Source of the DNA: Candidatus Brachythrix odensensis | Lineage (GTDB): Bacteria > Chloroflexota > Anaerolineae > J036 > Brachytrichaceae | Direction: 5' to 3' | Length of the DNA: 64,000 bases | Assembly: GCA_016714465.1 (NCBI GenBank) | Contig: JADKDT010000015.1 | Coordinates: 44,030 to 108,029, forward strand | Shown: piece after piece, positions 1 to 9,025 of the stretch | Numbering within the stretch: position 1 is the stretch's first letter | How the letters are laid out: every line of letters starts with the position of its first letter | The notes under the pieces: generated by a model | The model's input: only the letters and a program-made list of their open reading frames with translations | What the model was told of the DNA's origin: nothing | Databases searched by the model: none | Program-made: the position numbers and the translations under genes

Positions 1-153
1 TCTCAGTCCGTCGGGCTCGACATCGGGCAGATCGTGGATCACGGCCTCCACCTGTTTGAGCGACGGGCCAACCAGATCCGCCGCCGTCGGAGGGTCCAGG
101 TGCGCGGGCGGTGTCTCGTAGGTAGATGCCATTGGTGCGAATACGGTCGTCAT
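1..153 (-). CDS. N-terminus of a probable polyprenyl diphosphate synthase (partial)
   Basis: An open minus-strand frame of 51 codons starts at an ATG at 151-153 and runs off the window's left edge. The visible peptide begins MTTVFAPMAS, is proline-rich to about residue 28, and continues with LVGPSLKQVEAVIHDL. That stretch resembles the first helix of trans-isoprenyl diphosphate synthases, which lies before their first Asp-rich motif. No catalytic motif is inside the window, so the family call is an inference. A prenyl synthase would fit the menaquinone genes menA and menG at about 20-21.6 kb. A second in-frame ATG at 132 could also be the start. It is read in the same direction as tatD downstream of position 207 but lies beyond that gene's end, with 53 bases between. 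Confidence 0.45.
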   Translation of the reverse strand, partial: MTTVFAPMASTYETPPAHLDPPTAADLVGPSLKQVEAVIHDLPDVEPDGLR

Positions 154-206
154 TGTACCTGTCCCATGTTTTGAAACTACTTCCCTATCCTATCCCGTCA
201 AGTCAG

Positions 207-1001
207 TCACGCCTGAGCAGGTGTTGAGTGAATGTTGAAGAAGCGAAGCGCATTCAGTGTTGTCTGGAGGCCAAGTTCAGACGGGTCAATGCCGCGGATC
301 GCGGCCAGCCGGGCTGCGACATCCGCGACATGGCGGGGTTCATTTCGCCTTCCGCGAAATGGGTGGGGGGAGAGGTAAGGCGAATCTGTCTCCAGGACGA
401 TTGACCCGAGGGGCACCCAGCATGCGATTGCGCGGAGCGCATCGGCTCGTTGATAGGTAAGGGGCCCCCCCAATCCGATCAGGTATCCGCGCTCAACCGC
501 AATGCGCGCCTGGAGTTCGTCGCCTGAGAACGCATGCAGCAGGACCGGCACCGCGTCATCGCCTCGGTTTGCGACAGCCAGCGCGTCAAGCACGTCGGCC
601 ATGGCGTCTCGGCAGTGAATGAGAATCGGCTTTCGCATAACCTGGGCGAGTTCGATCTGACCCACGAAAGCTGCCCGTGCGACGTCCGGCGGATAGCTGT
701 TCCAGTGATAGTCCAGACCGATCTCACCGATCGCGACGACCCGTGGCTGCCCAGCCAGCGCCCGCAGGTCGGCCAGCGCCCCGTCGTTCAGGTCACCGGC
801 GGCGTTCGGATGGATACCCACCGCCGCCCACGTGTCCCGGCGCGAGGCGGCAAGAGCCGCGGCCCGCGCGCTGCTTGCCATATCAAAGGCGGGATTGAGG
901 AAGTAATGCACGCCCGCCGCGTTGGCACGGGCGAAAACCTCGTCTCGATCGCCGTCATAGACATCGAGGTCGAGGTGGCAGTGCGTGTCGAAGAGATCCA
1001 A
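207..1001 (-). CDS. tatD: TatD-family metal-dependent hydrolase
   Basis: A 264-residue TIM-barrel amidohydrolase-fold protein of the TatD family (cytosolic metal-dependent DNase/phosphoesterase). The metal ligands are visible: the N-terminal DTHCHL (His7, His9), Glu93 in GEIGLDYHW, His129 in ILIHCRD, His156 in LLHAFSG and Asp206 in ETDSPYL. The length is normal for the family. The start is a TTG at 999-1001, preceded by an AGG-type ribosome site six bases upstream, because no ATG lies before the DTHCHL motif. The gene begins about six bases after the phosphohexomutase stop, so the two are probably cotranscribed. The precise substrate cannot be read from the sequence. Confidence 0.93.
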   Translation of the reverse strand: MDLFDTHCHLDLDVYDGDRDEVFARANAAGVHYFLNPAFDMASSARAAALAASRRDTWAAVGIHPNAAGDLNDGALADLRALAGQPRVVAIGEIGLDYHWNSYPPDVARAAFVGQIELAQVMRKPILIHCRDAMADVLDALAVANRGDDAVPVLLHAFSGDELQARIAVERGYLIGLGGPLTYQRADALRAIACWVPLGSIVLETDSPYLSPHPFRGRRNEPRHVADVAARLAAIRGIDPSELGLQTTLNALRFFNIHSTPAQA

Positions 1002-1007
1002 TGCTGC

Positions 1008-2430
1008 CTAAAGGCCCGCGACCCGCACCCCGTCCTCCAGGATCGGGCGCACGAGGTCCTGGCGAAGTGTCTCGGTGTAAACCCGCACCAGGGGCTCGGT
1101 GCCGCTCATGCGGACCAGCAGCCAGCCGCCGTCTTCAAGGATGAACTTAAAGCCGTCGGTGCTGTTCTTCCCGACCACTTTCAAGCCGCCGATGGTCGCC
1201 GGCGTTGCGGCCACCAGCCGGGCTCGGACCGCCTCGCGCTGTTCGGGTGTGCAGACCGTGTCGATGCGATCGTAATAGTGCGCGCCAACCTTGCTGTACA
1301 GGTATTCCAGAATCTTCGATGGCGTCTTTCCGGTCTTGACCATGAAATCGAGCAGATAGAGATTGGCCAGGATGCCGTCGCGTTCGGGGACGTTGCCGCG
1401 GAAGGCGAACCCGCCGCTTTCCTCGCCGCCAATCAGCGCATTTGTCTCCGTCATCTTCGGGGCAACATACTTGAAGCCCACGCCGGTCTCATACACTGGC
1501 ACGTCGTAGATCTTCCCGAGCTTGTCCAGCATCGAGGTCGTGCTGAGGGTCTTGACGATCGGGCCGCGCTGGCCGCGGATCTCCAGCAGATACAGCGCCA
1601 GCAAGCCAAACACCGAAAGCTGATTGATAAACTGTCCGTGTTCATCACCCAGTCCGCACCGGTCAGCGTCACCGTCAGTGATGCAGCACACGTCCGCCCT
1701 CAGATCAACCGTTGTGCGCAGGCCGACATCGACGTTCGGCGGAATGGGCTCAGGCCGCTTCATCTCCGGGAAGGAAGGATTGCGGGTGTTGTGGATCTCG
1801 TGGATGCGGGTCTTGCCGCCGCCGATGATGCGGGGAAGCCAACCCGCGCCGTTTCCCCACATGGCATCCATCACCACGTACAGGCCGGCGTCGCGAATTG
1901 GGCCGACATCGATCAAGCCTGGCCAAATTCGCCAGGTAGTCGGTCGAGGCATCGAACTTCTGAATGAGCCCCTGAGACACGGCTGCTCCGTAGCTCAACG
2001 ACTTTGCCCCGCCGGCCTGGGGAATACCGGCCTCGATCGCGGCGAGACCGGCCGGGCTGATCGCGCCGCCCGTCGCATCGCGAACCTTGAAGCCGTTGTC
2101 CTGGGGCGGATTGTGGCTGGCGGTGATATTGATGGCCCCCAACGCCCGCCGGGCCGGCACCGCAAAGGCGATGACCGGAGTGGGCGTGGCCCCGTCCGTT
2201 AGCCAGACCTTGATCCCGTTGCCGGCGAGCACTTCGGCGGCAGTGGCCGCGAAGTCTTCGGACTGGAATCGCTTGTCATGGCCGATCACAACGCTGGGCG
2301 TCTCGCCAGATCGGGCCGTGGTCAGGATGTAACGGGCGAAACCTTGGGACGCGCGCCGTACGTTTTCAAAAGTGTAGTCGTCGGCGATGCGCCCGCGCCA
2401 GCCGTCGGTTCCGAACTTGATATCGCTCAT
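1008..2430 (-). pseudogene. Phosphoglucomutase/phosphomannomutase family, split by a one-base frameshift
   Basis: This is an alpha-D-phosphohexomutase read in two frames. The N-terminal part starts SDIKFGTDGWRG and carries the phosphoserine loop ITASHNPP. The C-terminal part carries the metal loop DGDADR, the sugar-binding GGEESGG and the phosphate-binding RMSGTEP near the end. The frames switch near 1911-1918, where removing one T from CTTG restores LARLIDVGPIRD. All family motifs are intact, so an assembly indel is more likely than real decay. The start at 2430 has an AAGGAA ribosome site. An upstream in-frame ATG at 2481 overlaps the yvcK stop (TAATG) and could allow coupled translation. 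The enzyme interconverts hexose 1- and 6-phosphates for cell-wall and glycan precursors. Confidence 0.85.
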
Positions 2431-2480
2431 GGTGGGTGTTCCTTGAATCGTGGCGCTCGTTGCGCCGATTTCAATCTTCA

Positions 2481-3488
2481 TTATCCTCTTGCCTTCAGCA
2501 AGTCCATCAGCGTCTCGGCGACTGCGTCGGGATCGTGACGGATCGAGTCCTGTTTTTGCCACAGATCGCGTTTCATGTCGGAGATCTCAGCCAGGTCCTT
2601 GACGACAGGTGTCACGCCAAGCGCCGCAATGCGGGCGCCTTCGGCGTCGGTGGGCAGCAGCACGTGCACTCCGTCGGCTGCGTATAACCGGACAGCGTGT
2701 GATGACGGGGCGCGCGAGTTCAGCAGCGCATAGTCCAGTACACCATCGCCGAGATATCGGGTGATCTGAAAGACGTGGTCGAAGAGGCTGAACCCGTCCG
2801 TCTGGCCGGGTTGAGTGGTGTTGTTGCAAATATAGGCGACCGTGGCCTTGGATTCCCGAATTGCGGCTGCGATGTCTTCGAACGCCAGACAGGCGATTAC
2901 GGTCGTGAAAAGGCTGCCGGGACCGATCGTAATGAGGTCCGCGTCGCGAATGGCAGTGATGCAGGGTTCGTAGGCTCGGGCGGCCGGATCCTGGATATAC
3001 ACCCGGCGTATGTCGGGCTTGCCCAGGGCGCGCACATTAAACTCCTGCTCGATGATCTGGCCGTCCACAAGCTCGGCGCAGATGTGGGTGCTGCTGACCG
3101 TGACCGGCAGAATATTCGCTTTGACCCCCGCCATGTTTTGCATCAGTTCAACCGCCTGCCCAAAGTGGCCGGTCATTTGGGTGATCGCTGCGAGCATGAG
3201 ATTCCCAAACGCCACGCCGTCCAGGGTGGTGTTGTTGGGCACACGCAGCCGATGCTGCATGAGCTGAGCCATGAAGGCCTCGTTCGTGGCCAGCGTGGCA
3301 ATGGCGTTGCGGATATCGCCTGGGGCCGGGATATTGGCCAGAGCCCGGACCTTTCCGGTGCTTCGGCCCGTGTCGGTCACGGCAACGATCCCGGTGAGGG
3401 CATCGAGGTGATTGCTCAGCCCGAGGAGGACTTGCACGGCGCCGCAGCCGCCGCCGATGGAAACGGCCTTGATGTGTCGATTTGTCAT
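2481..3488 (-). CDS. yvcK: YvcK/CofD-like UDP-sugar-binding regulator (gluconeogenesis factor family)
   Basis: A 335-residue cytosolic protein of the CofD/YvcK family. The glycine-rich N-terminus SIGGGCGAVQVLLGL, the VTDTGRSTGKVR segment (equivalent to the usual DDGGSSGRLR), APGDIRN and the ITIGPGSLFT loop are all in the expected order. YvcK proteins bind UDP-GlcNAc and influence carbon flux into the cell wall; they are not enzymes of F420 synthesis. The partner context fits, because the stop overlaps an upstream start codon of the phosphohexomutase gene, which also works on sugar phosphates. The gene is divergent from SCO1, with 36 bases between the two start codons. The DTGRS variant of the usual DDGGS motif is worth noting. 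Confidence 0.88.
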   Translation of the reverse strand: MTNRHIKAVSIGGGCGAVQVLLGLSNHLDALTGIVAVTDTGRSTGKVRALANIPAPGDIRNAIATLATNEAFMAQLMQHRLRVPNNTTLDGVAFGNLMLAAITQMTGHFGQAVELMQNMAGVKANILPVTVSSTHICAELVDGQIIEQEFNVRALGKPDIRRVYIQDPAARAYEPCITAIRDADLITIGPGSLFTTVIACLAFEDIAAAIRESKATVAYICNNTTQPGQTDGFSLFDHVFQITRYLGDGVLDYALLNSRAPSSHAVRLYAADGVHVLLPTDAEGARIAALGVTPVVKDLAEISDMKRDLWQKQDSIRHDPDAVAETLMDLLKARG

Positions 3489-3524
3489 GAGTGATTACTG
3501 TGGGTGTATCCTTGCGCCAGAATT

Positions 3525-4148
3525 ATGATTCGAAAACTCGCATTCGTCGCGTTGATTGCTCTCGCCGCGTTATCCGGCATTCTGGTTGCCAAGTTTATCG
3601 TTGATCCGCCGCAATACACACCGGTCGCCCAAAGTGGCGGCATGGTCGTGTCCAGTCCGCGCCAAATTCCTGATTTGCCGCTGGTGGACATGAATGGCCA
3701 GCCATTCAAACTCAGTCAATTAAGGGGCCGCTCCGTCCTGATCTTCTTTGGCTACACTTTCTGCCCCGATGTCTGCCCGCTGACGCTTGCGGAGCTCAAA
3801 CAGATCAAGGCGCTGCTGGGTCCGCAAGCGGCGGATGTTGCGGTGCTGTATGTCAGTGTCGATCCGGAACGCGATACGCCTGAGGTTCTCAAGCGTTATA
3901 TCGGGGCTTTTGATCCGGACTTTTTGTCGGCCACGGGCGATATCGAATCGGTCCGACGCTTTGCGTCAGAATTTGGGGCTGCTTTTGAGAAGCAGAAGCC
4001 GGCGGGCACCTCGGCCAGCTACCTCGTCGCCCACACCAGTTTCACCTATCTGCTTGATCGGGACGGACGCTGGCGCATGACCTTTGCCTTCAAGACGCCC
4101 GTTGAGGCAGTTGCCCGCGATACGCTCCGGATCGTCCAGGAGCGCTAG
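3525..4148 (+). CDS. SCO1/SenC copper chaperone for cytochrome oxidase assembly
   Basis: A 207-residue membrane-anchored thioredoxin-fold protein. One N-terminal hydrophobic segment (about residues 5-24) anchors it outside the membrane. The copper site is intact: Cys80 and Cys84 in FCPDVCP and His170 in LVAHTSF. SCO proteins deliver copper to the CuA centre of cytochrome c oxidase or keep its cysteines reduced. The ATG at 3525 is preferred over an upstream in-frame ATG at 3504 because it is followed directly by the positively charged start of the signal anchor (MIRKLAF). No oxidase subunit genes lie nearby, so the partner is encoded elsewhere. A terminator follows at 4225-4254. Confidence 0.92.
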   Translation: MIRKLAFVALIALAALSGILVAKFIVDPPQYTPVAQSGGMVVSSPRQIPDLPLVDMNGQPFKLSQLRGRSVLIFFGYTFCPDVCPLTLAELKQIKALLGPQAADVAVLYVSVDPERDTPEVLKRYIGAFDPDFLSATGDIESVRRFASEFGAAFEKQKPAGTSASYLVAHTSFTYLLDRDGRWRMTFAFKTPVEAVARDTLRIVQER

Positions 4149-4224
4149 ACGCTGCCCCAAACAATTGCGAGATCACATCCTCGTGTTTCGTGCGGAGATG
4201 TAGTTTCGCCGGTCCAGGCAACAC

Positions 4225-4254
4225 AAAAGCCGGGCGCAATGGCACCCGGCTTTT
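4225..4254. terminator. Bidirectional intrinsic terminator between convergent genes
   Basis: A ten-base perfect stem, AAAAGCCGGG paired with CCCGGCTTTT, surrounds a ten-base loop. The A-run and T-run on either side let it work on both strands. It separates the SCO1 gene (plus strand, ending at 4148) from the S1-domain gene (minus strand, ending at 4273). Confidence 0.85.
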
Positions 4255-4272
4255 CTGCGTCGTGAGTTAAGT

Positions 4273-5255
4273 TCAGCCCAGCTTCTGCTGCTGAAGTTGC
4301 TGCAGCGTGCGCTCGAGGGCATCGTTCAGCTGGCGCTGCTTCTTCTGGGTCTTGACCGGCGCAGACTGGGTCAGGGTCGAACCTCGATGACCCTGGCGCG
4401 CGCGTTGCATCGCCGCGGCCATCGGGGAAATTTCCTCTTCTGGACCCGACGAAAGCGCCATGTCCTCAGGGTTTAGGCCATCGAGCTTCAGGTCGATGCG
4501 CTTGCGCGATGGGTCGACAAAGGTCACGCGCACATCGACATCCTCGCCTACGGCGACGAAATCCCCGACGTTGACGAAACCGCCGCCGAAAGATGCGGAC
4601 TTGAGCAGTCCTTCACGCTCCGCGCCGATCTCAACGTAGGCGCCATTTCGCTCGATCCGGGTGACCTTGCCCCGGTAAGCTTCGCCCTTCTTGACGTTGT
4701 CCCAGGGCAGGGCGGCCGGCTCGAACATGGTGAACCCAATCCGGCGCTTCTCTTCGCTGGCTTCCATCACCCACAACTTCTCGAGCACATCCCCGACCTT
4801 GGCCGGTTGGACAGGGTCATGAGGTTGAACGGCACCAGGCCATGCTTGGGCCCGTCGAAATCGACGAAGACACCAAACTTTTCTACCGCCACGACTTTGA
4901 CGCTCTCAAGGACGGCTCCGACCTTCAGGTCGGTCCAGTCCATGGCGGGCGGCTTGTGCATCGTCAAATCGACGCGGCGCTTTTCGGGGTGCACCGCGGT
5001 GATATTGACCTCAACCGTGTCGCCTGCCTTGAAGGCATCGGCGACCCGGGTGATCGGGCCCCCGCCTTGGGCGATCATCTTGGAAATGTGCAGATAGCCG
5101 TCGACGCCTTCGCCAAGGCTGATCAGCGCGCCTCCAAGATCGACGCGTGTAACGGTGCCCGAATGACGGGATTTGACAGCCATGCCATCGGGCATAGGCG
5201 CGACGACAACAGGCTGCTCAGGGGTGGTTTCTGGGGTGGTCTCTTCGTTGCTCAC
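4273..5255 (-). pseudogene. S1 RNA-binding domain protein, split by a one-base frameshift
   Basis: The gene encodes three S1-type OB folds. The first (about residues 25-90, SGTVTRVDLGGALISL) and second (VLESVKVVAVEKFGVFVDF) lie in one frame, the third (YRGKVTRIERNGAYVEIG) in another. A Gln/Lys-rich tail ends LQQLQQQKLG. The frame changes at 4814-4816: restoring one base to the G-run (C-run on the coding strand) gives LMTPVQPAKVGDVLEKLW. That is a typical homopolymer miscall. The GTG start at 5255 has a strong GAGGAG site six bases upstream. The gene starts 11 bases after rsmI and probably shares its transcript. Proteins of this type bind RNA or ribosomes; a precise role cannot be assigned, but the length is too short for full ribosomal protein S1. 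Confidence 0.8.
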
Positions 5256-5266
5256 TACTCGCTCCT

Positions 5267-6106
5267 CTAATTTCCAGCCGTGTATTTTACCGCATCAACG
5301 AGGCGCACCACTTCGCGCCTTGGCCAGCCCGACAAACCGGCCACTTCCGCGGCGGCATCTCGCCCGGAATAGCCATTTTGCAGGCGTTCGCGCAGGGCAG
5401 CTTCAACTTCGCCGACTTCCCATGCCGCGACTTCCGCTTCCACTGCTCCACCGATTACAAGAACATACTCGCCGCGCGGAGGCTGCCCTTCCAGGTGGGT
5501 GATCGCGGCCGCGCAGGTGCCTCGCCAGAACTCCTCGAAGCGCTTGGTGATTTCGCGCGCGATGCAAACGGAACGGTCAGGGTAGGCTGCGGCCAGCGTT
5601 CTCAGGGTCTCTTCAACCCGATGCGGAGACTCGTAAACAAGCGTTGTGCGACTCTCGTTGCGCAGCCCCGCCACCCAGGTGGTCAGCGCGCTTTTCTTGC
5701 GGGGCGCGAAGCCCGCAAAAACAAACTGGTCGGTGGGCAGCCCGGATGCGGCCAGCGCGGCAACCGCCGCGCAGGCCCCGGGGATCGGCGAAACCGCATG
5801 CCCGCGCGCTATCGCGGCAACGATGAGTTCGTATCCGGGATCGTTTATGCCTGGCGTCCCCGCGTCGCTGACTAACGCAACGTCTCCAGTTTCAAGCGCT
5901 GACAGAATGGCGTCCGCCCGGGATATCGATGTGTGCTCGTGGTAGCTCGTTGTGGGCGTGGCAATCTCATACCGGTCGAGCAGCACTCGGGTGGTCCGGG
6001 TGTCTTCGGCTGCAATCAGCGCCGCATCCCGCAGCACCCGCACCGCCCGAAACGTGATGTCCTCGAGGTTGCCGATTGGTGTCGCGACGAGAAACAGCGT
6101 GCCCAT
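5267..6106 (-). CDS. rsmI: 16S rRNA (cytidine1402-2'-O)-methyltransferase RsmI
   Basis: A 279-residue tetrapyrrole-methylase-fold enzyme. Diagnostic segments are the N-terminal LFLVATPIGNLEDIT, AAEDTRTTRVLL, LVSDAGTPGINDPG, IPGACAAVAALAASG and LVYESPHRV. RsmI uses S-adenosylmethionine to 2'-O-methylate C1402 in the ribosomal P site. The length and motif order are standard. The gene follows the PpiC-type lipoprotein gene by nine bases and is followed by the S1-domain gene, so the three likely form an operon read leftwards. Confidence 0.95.
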   Translation of the reverse strand: MGTLFLVATPIGNLEDITFRAVRVLRDAALIAAEDTRTTRVLLDRYEIATPTTSYHEHTSISRADAILSALETGDVALVSDAGTPGINDPGYELIVAAIARGHAVSPIPGACAAVAALAASGLPTDQFVFAGFAPRKKSALTTWVAGLRNESRTTLVYESPHRVEETLRTLAAAYPDRSVCIAREITKRFEEFWRGTCAAAITHLEGQPPRGEYVLVIGGAVEAEVAAWEVGEVEAALRERLQNGYSGRDAAAEVAGLSGWPRREVVRLVDAVKYTAGN

Positions 6107-6115
6107 GCTTGGAAA

Positions 6116-7099
6116 TCAGTTGGCGCGTTCGATCGTTGCGCCAGCCTTGAGGGTGACCAGCCAGTTTTCCATGGCGGCCTGCTGCAGACGAGATTGGTCC
6201 TCGATAGTCAGGGCCCGCGTCTGGCGCTCGGTCACCTTGATGATGTGAAAACCGATCGGGCTCGCCACGACGCTGCTCACGGCATTGACGTTGAGCGCGA
6301 ACGCGGCATCCTCCACTTCCTGCCAGACAACTGCGCCCGTGCCGCGGGCAAACCACCCCAGGTCACCGCCGGCCGGGCGGGTGCTGGTGTCAATACTGTT
6401 GGTTTGGGCAAGACTGCTGAAGTTACTGCCACGCTGGGCCTGGGCCAGGATTCGATCGGCCTGCGCCCGGGTCGCCAATACGATGTGCCAGGCGTGGACA
6501 TACTCGGCGGTTCGCGGAAGTTGGCCAACGATCCGGTCGCGCAGGGCGGCCATGGTCAAGTCTGCCCGGGCCAGGTCGCGCGCATCGTCCTCGGCCATTC
6601 GACTTTGCTTGAGCCAGGCCAGATAGGGATCGCGCCCGCCGCGCAGTTGGATGAGGGTCTTGATCTCTTCTTCGACCTCTTTCTCAGCCACGGCGACGCC
6701 GAGTCGCTTTGCTTCTTGTTCGATCAGGGTTTGCTCGATCAAGGCGTCCAGCGCGACGCTGGAGAGCTGAGCGGATAATTGCTTGCCTGCGGCGGAATTC
6801 GGGTCGGGACGGGACGGATCCGCCGCGACATATCGGGCCAGCTCCGTTTCAAACCGGGCGCGCGAGATCTCCTGCCCATTAACCCGCGCGGCGTACAACG
6901 CTCGGGTGGGGACCAGGGTGGGCCCCGCAGTTGGCCGGGGCGTACTCGTCGCCAAGGGTGCGCCGCGCGTTGCCGACGCCGCGGCGAGCGACGGTGTTGA
7001 TGCCGCGGTCGGCACGGCTGTGGCCGGGGTATTTGTTGGGCTCGAGCAACCGGTCAGGGCGATCATCCCTGCGAAGGCGAGCAGGCGGCGAATCAGCAT
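6116..7099 (-). CDS. Lipoprotein peptidyl-prolyl isomerase (PpiC/PrsA/SurA type)
   Basis: A 327-residue exported foldase. The N-terminus MLIRRLLAFAGMIALTGCSS is a type II signal peptide with its lipobox cysteine at residue 18, followed by a long Ala/Thr/Pro linker. A SurA-N-like helical region (about residues 80-190) precedes a parvulin domain (about 200-300) with AWHIVLATRAQADRIL, GGDLGWFARG and GFHIIKVTER. It should help fold proteins on the outer face of the membrane. The start at 7099 is chosen because it begins the signal peptide; an in-frame start at 7141 would add 14 unlikely residues and overlap the preceding gene. It lies directly downstream of the ECF sigma/small membrane protein pair, as an envelope-stress gene might. 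Confidence 0.88.
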   Translation of the reverse strand: MLIRRLLAFAGMIALTGCSSPTNTPATAVPTAASTPSLAAASATRGAPLATSTPRPTAGPTLVPTRALYAARVNGQEISRARFETELARYVAADPSRPDPNSAAGKQLSAQLSSVALDALIEQTLIEQEAKRLGVAVAEKEVEEEIKTLIQLRGGRDPYLAWLKQSRMAEDDARDLARADLTMAALRDRIVGQLPRTAEYVHAWHIVLATRAQADRILAQAQRGSNFSSLAQTNSIDTSTRPAGGDLGWFARGTGAVVWQEVEDAAFALNVNAVSSVVASPIGFHIIKVTERQTRALTIEDQSRLQQAAMENWLVTLKAGATIERAN

Positions 7100-7137
7100 C
7101 GGAAGTCCATTGTAGTAGGCGGCGCACGGGCTGGCCT

Positions 7138-7386
7138 TCAACCTCGACGCCGTCGAGTCAGGAGAAAGAGAACCGACGCCGCGAATGCTGCGGTGCCCGC
7201 GGCAATGGCGGTGACCACGAAAGCCGCGGCGAGGGTGCTTGCTTCGGGGTCGTCGATTTCGCCATCGAGCACTGCCGCCTTGGTTCGGGCGATGAATTCA
7301 CCTCGGGGCGCTACCCGCCCTGCAGCCTCACCCAGGCGCGCCTCGAGCCAGGCGATATCTTCGGGCGTCATTGCCGATCGGCTCAT
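7138..7386 (-). CDS. Small single-pass membrane protein coupled to the ECF sigma gene (candidate anti-sigma)
   Basis: An 82-residue protein with an acidic cytosolic N-terminal part (PEDIAWLEARLGEAAGRV), one hydrophobic helix at about residues 52-77 (Ala/Val/Phe-rich) and a final RRRRG. Its start codon overlaps the sigma factor stop (ATGA), so translation is coupled. That placement, and the topology of a short soluble segment plus one membrane helix, are typical of anti-sigma factors. However, no zinc-binding HxxxCxxC motif is present and I recognise no family, so the role is inferred from position only. Confidence 0.65.
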   Translation of the reverse strand: MSRSAMTPEDIAWLEARLGEAAGRVAPRGEFIARTKAAVLDGEIDDPEASTLAAAFVVTAIAAGTAAFAASVLFLLTRRRRG

Positions 7387-7982
7387 CGGTCAGCCTCCAT
7401 CAACTCGCGTAGCTGCTCCAGAGTCCGGTGATAGAGCGATTTGATGGCGCCCTCGCTCCTGCGCATGATTTGGCCGACTTCTGCGTTCTGAAGTTGCTGC
7501 GAGAATTTAAGAGCCAACAGCTGTTGCCTCTCTTCGGGCAGTTTGTGATACGCCCGGGTGAGTCGCTCCCGATCTGCCCGCGCATCGATGCGCGTGTCCG
7601 CGTCATCGTGATGATGGGTCTCGCGCGGCTCGATGTCGTCGAGGCTGACCATTGGGTGACGGCCATTATCGCGATGGAAGTTCGCGACGACATTGTGGGC
7701 GATCCGATACAGCCAGGCGGTGAATGGCACCCCCCGATCGTCATACGAGCCAATATGCTTCAGTGCGCGCATAAACACCCGCGCTGTAAGGTCTTCTGTA
7801 TCATCATGGTTCCCCACGCGATAGTAGACATACCGGTAGATCGTTGCGACATGTCGCTCATAGAGCGTCCCGAACAGGGCCGGCTCGTCGCGCGTGGCCC
7901 GCGCCAGAGCCTTGTCGTCACGCGGGTCGCCAATTGAGGCGGGCGAAGAAAGCGACGAATCGCCCTGAGCGTCTTGCAACAT
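7383..7982 (-). CDS. ECF-type RNA polymerase sigma factor
   Basis: A sigma-70 family protein of 199 residues with region 2 (LFGTLYERHVATIYRYVYYRV ending in AWLYRIAHNVVANF) and region 4 (LPEERQQLLALKFSQQLQNAEV, then a helix-turn-helix with EGAIKSLYHRTLEQL). A His/Asp-rich linker (ETHHHDDAD) separates them. The start at 7982 is chosen because a GAGGG site lies ten bases upstream; an in-frame GTG at 7991 is too close to that site. The gene overlaps the small membrane protein by four bases. It is divergent from the GT2 gene at 8033. The target regulon cannot be seen here. Confidence 0.92.
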   Translation of the reverse strand: MLQDAQGDSSLSSPASIGDPRDDKALARATRDEPALFGTLYERHVATIYRYVYYRVGNHDDTEDLTARVFMRALKHIGSYDDRGVPFTAWLYRIAHNVVANFHRDNGRHPMVSLDDIEPRETHHHDDADTRIDARADRERLTRAYHKLPEERQQLLALKFSQQLQNAEVGQIMRRSEGAIKSLYHRTLEQLRELMEADR

Positions 7983-8018
7983 ATTGAACACGCCCTCGAT
8001 CGCGGGCGTGCGTCATTC

Positions 8019-8024
8019 TATAAT
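8019..8024 (+). promoter_or_regulatory. Consensus -10 box for the GT2 gene
   Basis: A perfect TATAAT lies eight bases before the GTG at 8033 and no Shine-Dalgarno fits between. Transcription would start at or next to the start codon. No convincing -35 is visible at 16-18 bases upstream. Confidence 0.6.
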
Positions 8025-8032
8025 GCATTTCA

Positions 8033-9025
8033 GTGATCTCGGTCGTCATCCCAACGTGGAACGGGGCGCCTCATCTCCCGGTCTGCTTGTCCGCCCTGCG
8101 CGCCCAAACGCATCCTCCGCTCGAGGTCATCCTCGTCGACAACGCGTCCACGGATGGGACGCGCGCGCTCGTCGTCGCCGATTTCCCGGAAGTGCGCCAT
8201 ATTGTGCTGCCCCGCAATCTTCTCTTCGCCGGCGCGTGCAACATCGGTTTCCGAGCCGCCTCCGGCGAATTGATCGCGTTGTTGAACAACGACACCGAGG
8301 CGGATCCGCGCTGGCTTGAGCGGATCCAGGCCGCATTTGACCTCCATCCCGAAGCGGGCTTTGTCGCCAGCAAGCTTCGCCTCTTTGATCAGCGCGAAAA
8401 GCTCCACTCGGCCGGGGACGGCTATACCGCTCGAGGCGTGCCCCAGAACCGCGGCGTTTGGCAGGTTGACGCCGGCCAATTTGACGACGAATACGTGTTT
8501 GGCGCGTGTGGCGCGGCGTCGGTCTATCGCCGTTCAATGCTCGATAAAGTGGGCTTGCTCGACGAAGAGTTCCAGTTTTCGTGCGAAGACGTCGACCTGT
8601 CTTGGCGCGCCCAGCTCGCGGGATATAAGTGCGCCTTCGCCCACGACGCGGTGGTCTACCACAAAGTCAGCGCCACTGGCGGCGGCGTGTTGAACAGCTA
8701 TTACGACGGCCGCAACGCGATTTGGCTCCTGGCCAAAGACGTGCCTGGCGTGGTGCTGCGCGCCCACGCCGGCAAGATTCTTCGCGAGCAGTTGCGGATT
8801 ACTTATGACGCCATGCGCGCCTGGCGCGGCCAGGCCGCCCGAAATCGCCTGAGGGGACAATTGGCCGGACTGCTTGGCGTGCCCAAAATGTTGCGCCGCC
8901 GGCGGACGGTCCAACGGAGTAAGGTCATTTCTGAGATAGATGTGTTGGCGTTGCTGAGTCCCCAGAAGTCATCCCGAAAATGGGTGGTGAAATCACAATC
9001 CCCGCGCGAAGCGCGGGGATTGTGA
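8033..9025 (+). CDS. GT2-family glycosyltransferase
   Basis: A 330-residue GT-A fold enzyme similar to rhamnosyltransferases and other surface-glycan transferases. The N-terminal VISVVIPTWNGAPHL, the VDNASTDGT loop, the metal-binding ALLNNDTEADPRWL and the acceptor-side EDVDLSWRAQLAGY are all present. It transfers an activated sugar onto a glycan or lipid acceptor at the cytosolic membrane face. The GTG start sits eight bases after a TATAAT box, so the message is probably leaderless. The last residues (SPREARGL) are encoded inside the palindrome at 8988-9030, so the natural C-terminus may originally have been different. Confidence 0.88.
   Translation: MISVVIPTWNGAPHLPVCLSALRAQTHPPLEVILVDNASTDGTRALVVADFPEVRHIVLPRNLLFAGACNIGFRAASGELIALLNNDTEADPRWLERIQAAFDLHPEAGFVASKLRLFDQREKLHSAGDGYTARGVPQNRGVWQVDAGQFDDEYVFGACGAASVYRRSMLDKVGLLDEEFQFSCEDVDLSWRAQLAGYKCAFAHDAVVYHKVSATGGGVLNSYYDGRNAIWLLAKDVPGVVLRAHAGKILREQLRITYDAMRAWRGQAARNRLRGQLAGLLGVPKMLRRRRTVQRSKVISEIDVLALLSPQKSSRKWVVKSQSPREARGL

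Noticed and set aside
534..1967. 477-codon plus-strand frame opposite TatD and phosphohexomutase
   Set aside because: It is the antisense shadow of two genes with clear catalytic motifs; its composition is Arg/His-rich and it matches no family I know.
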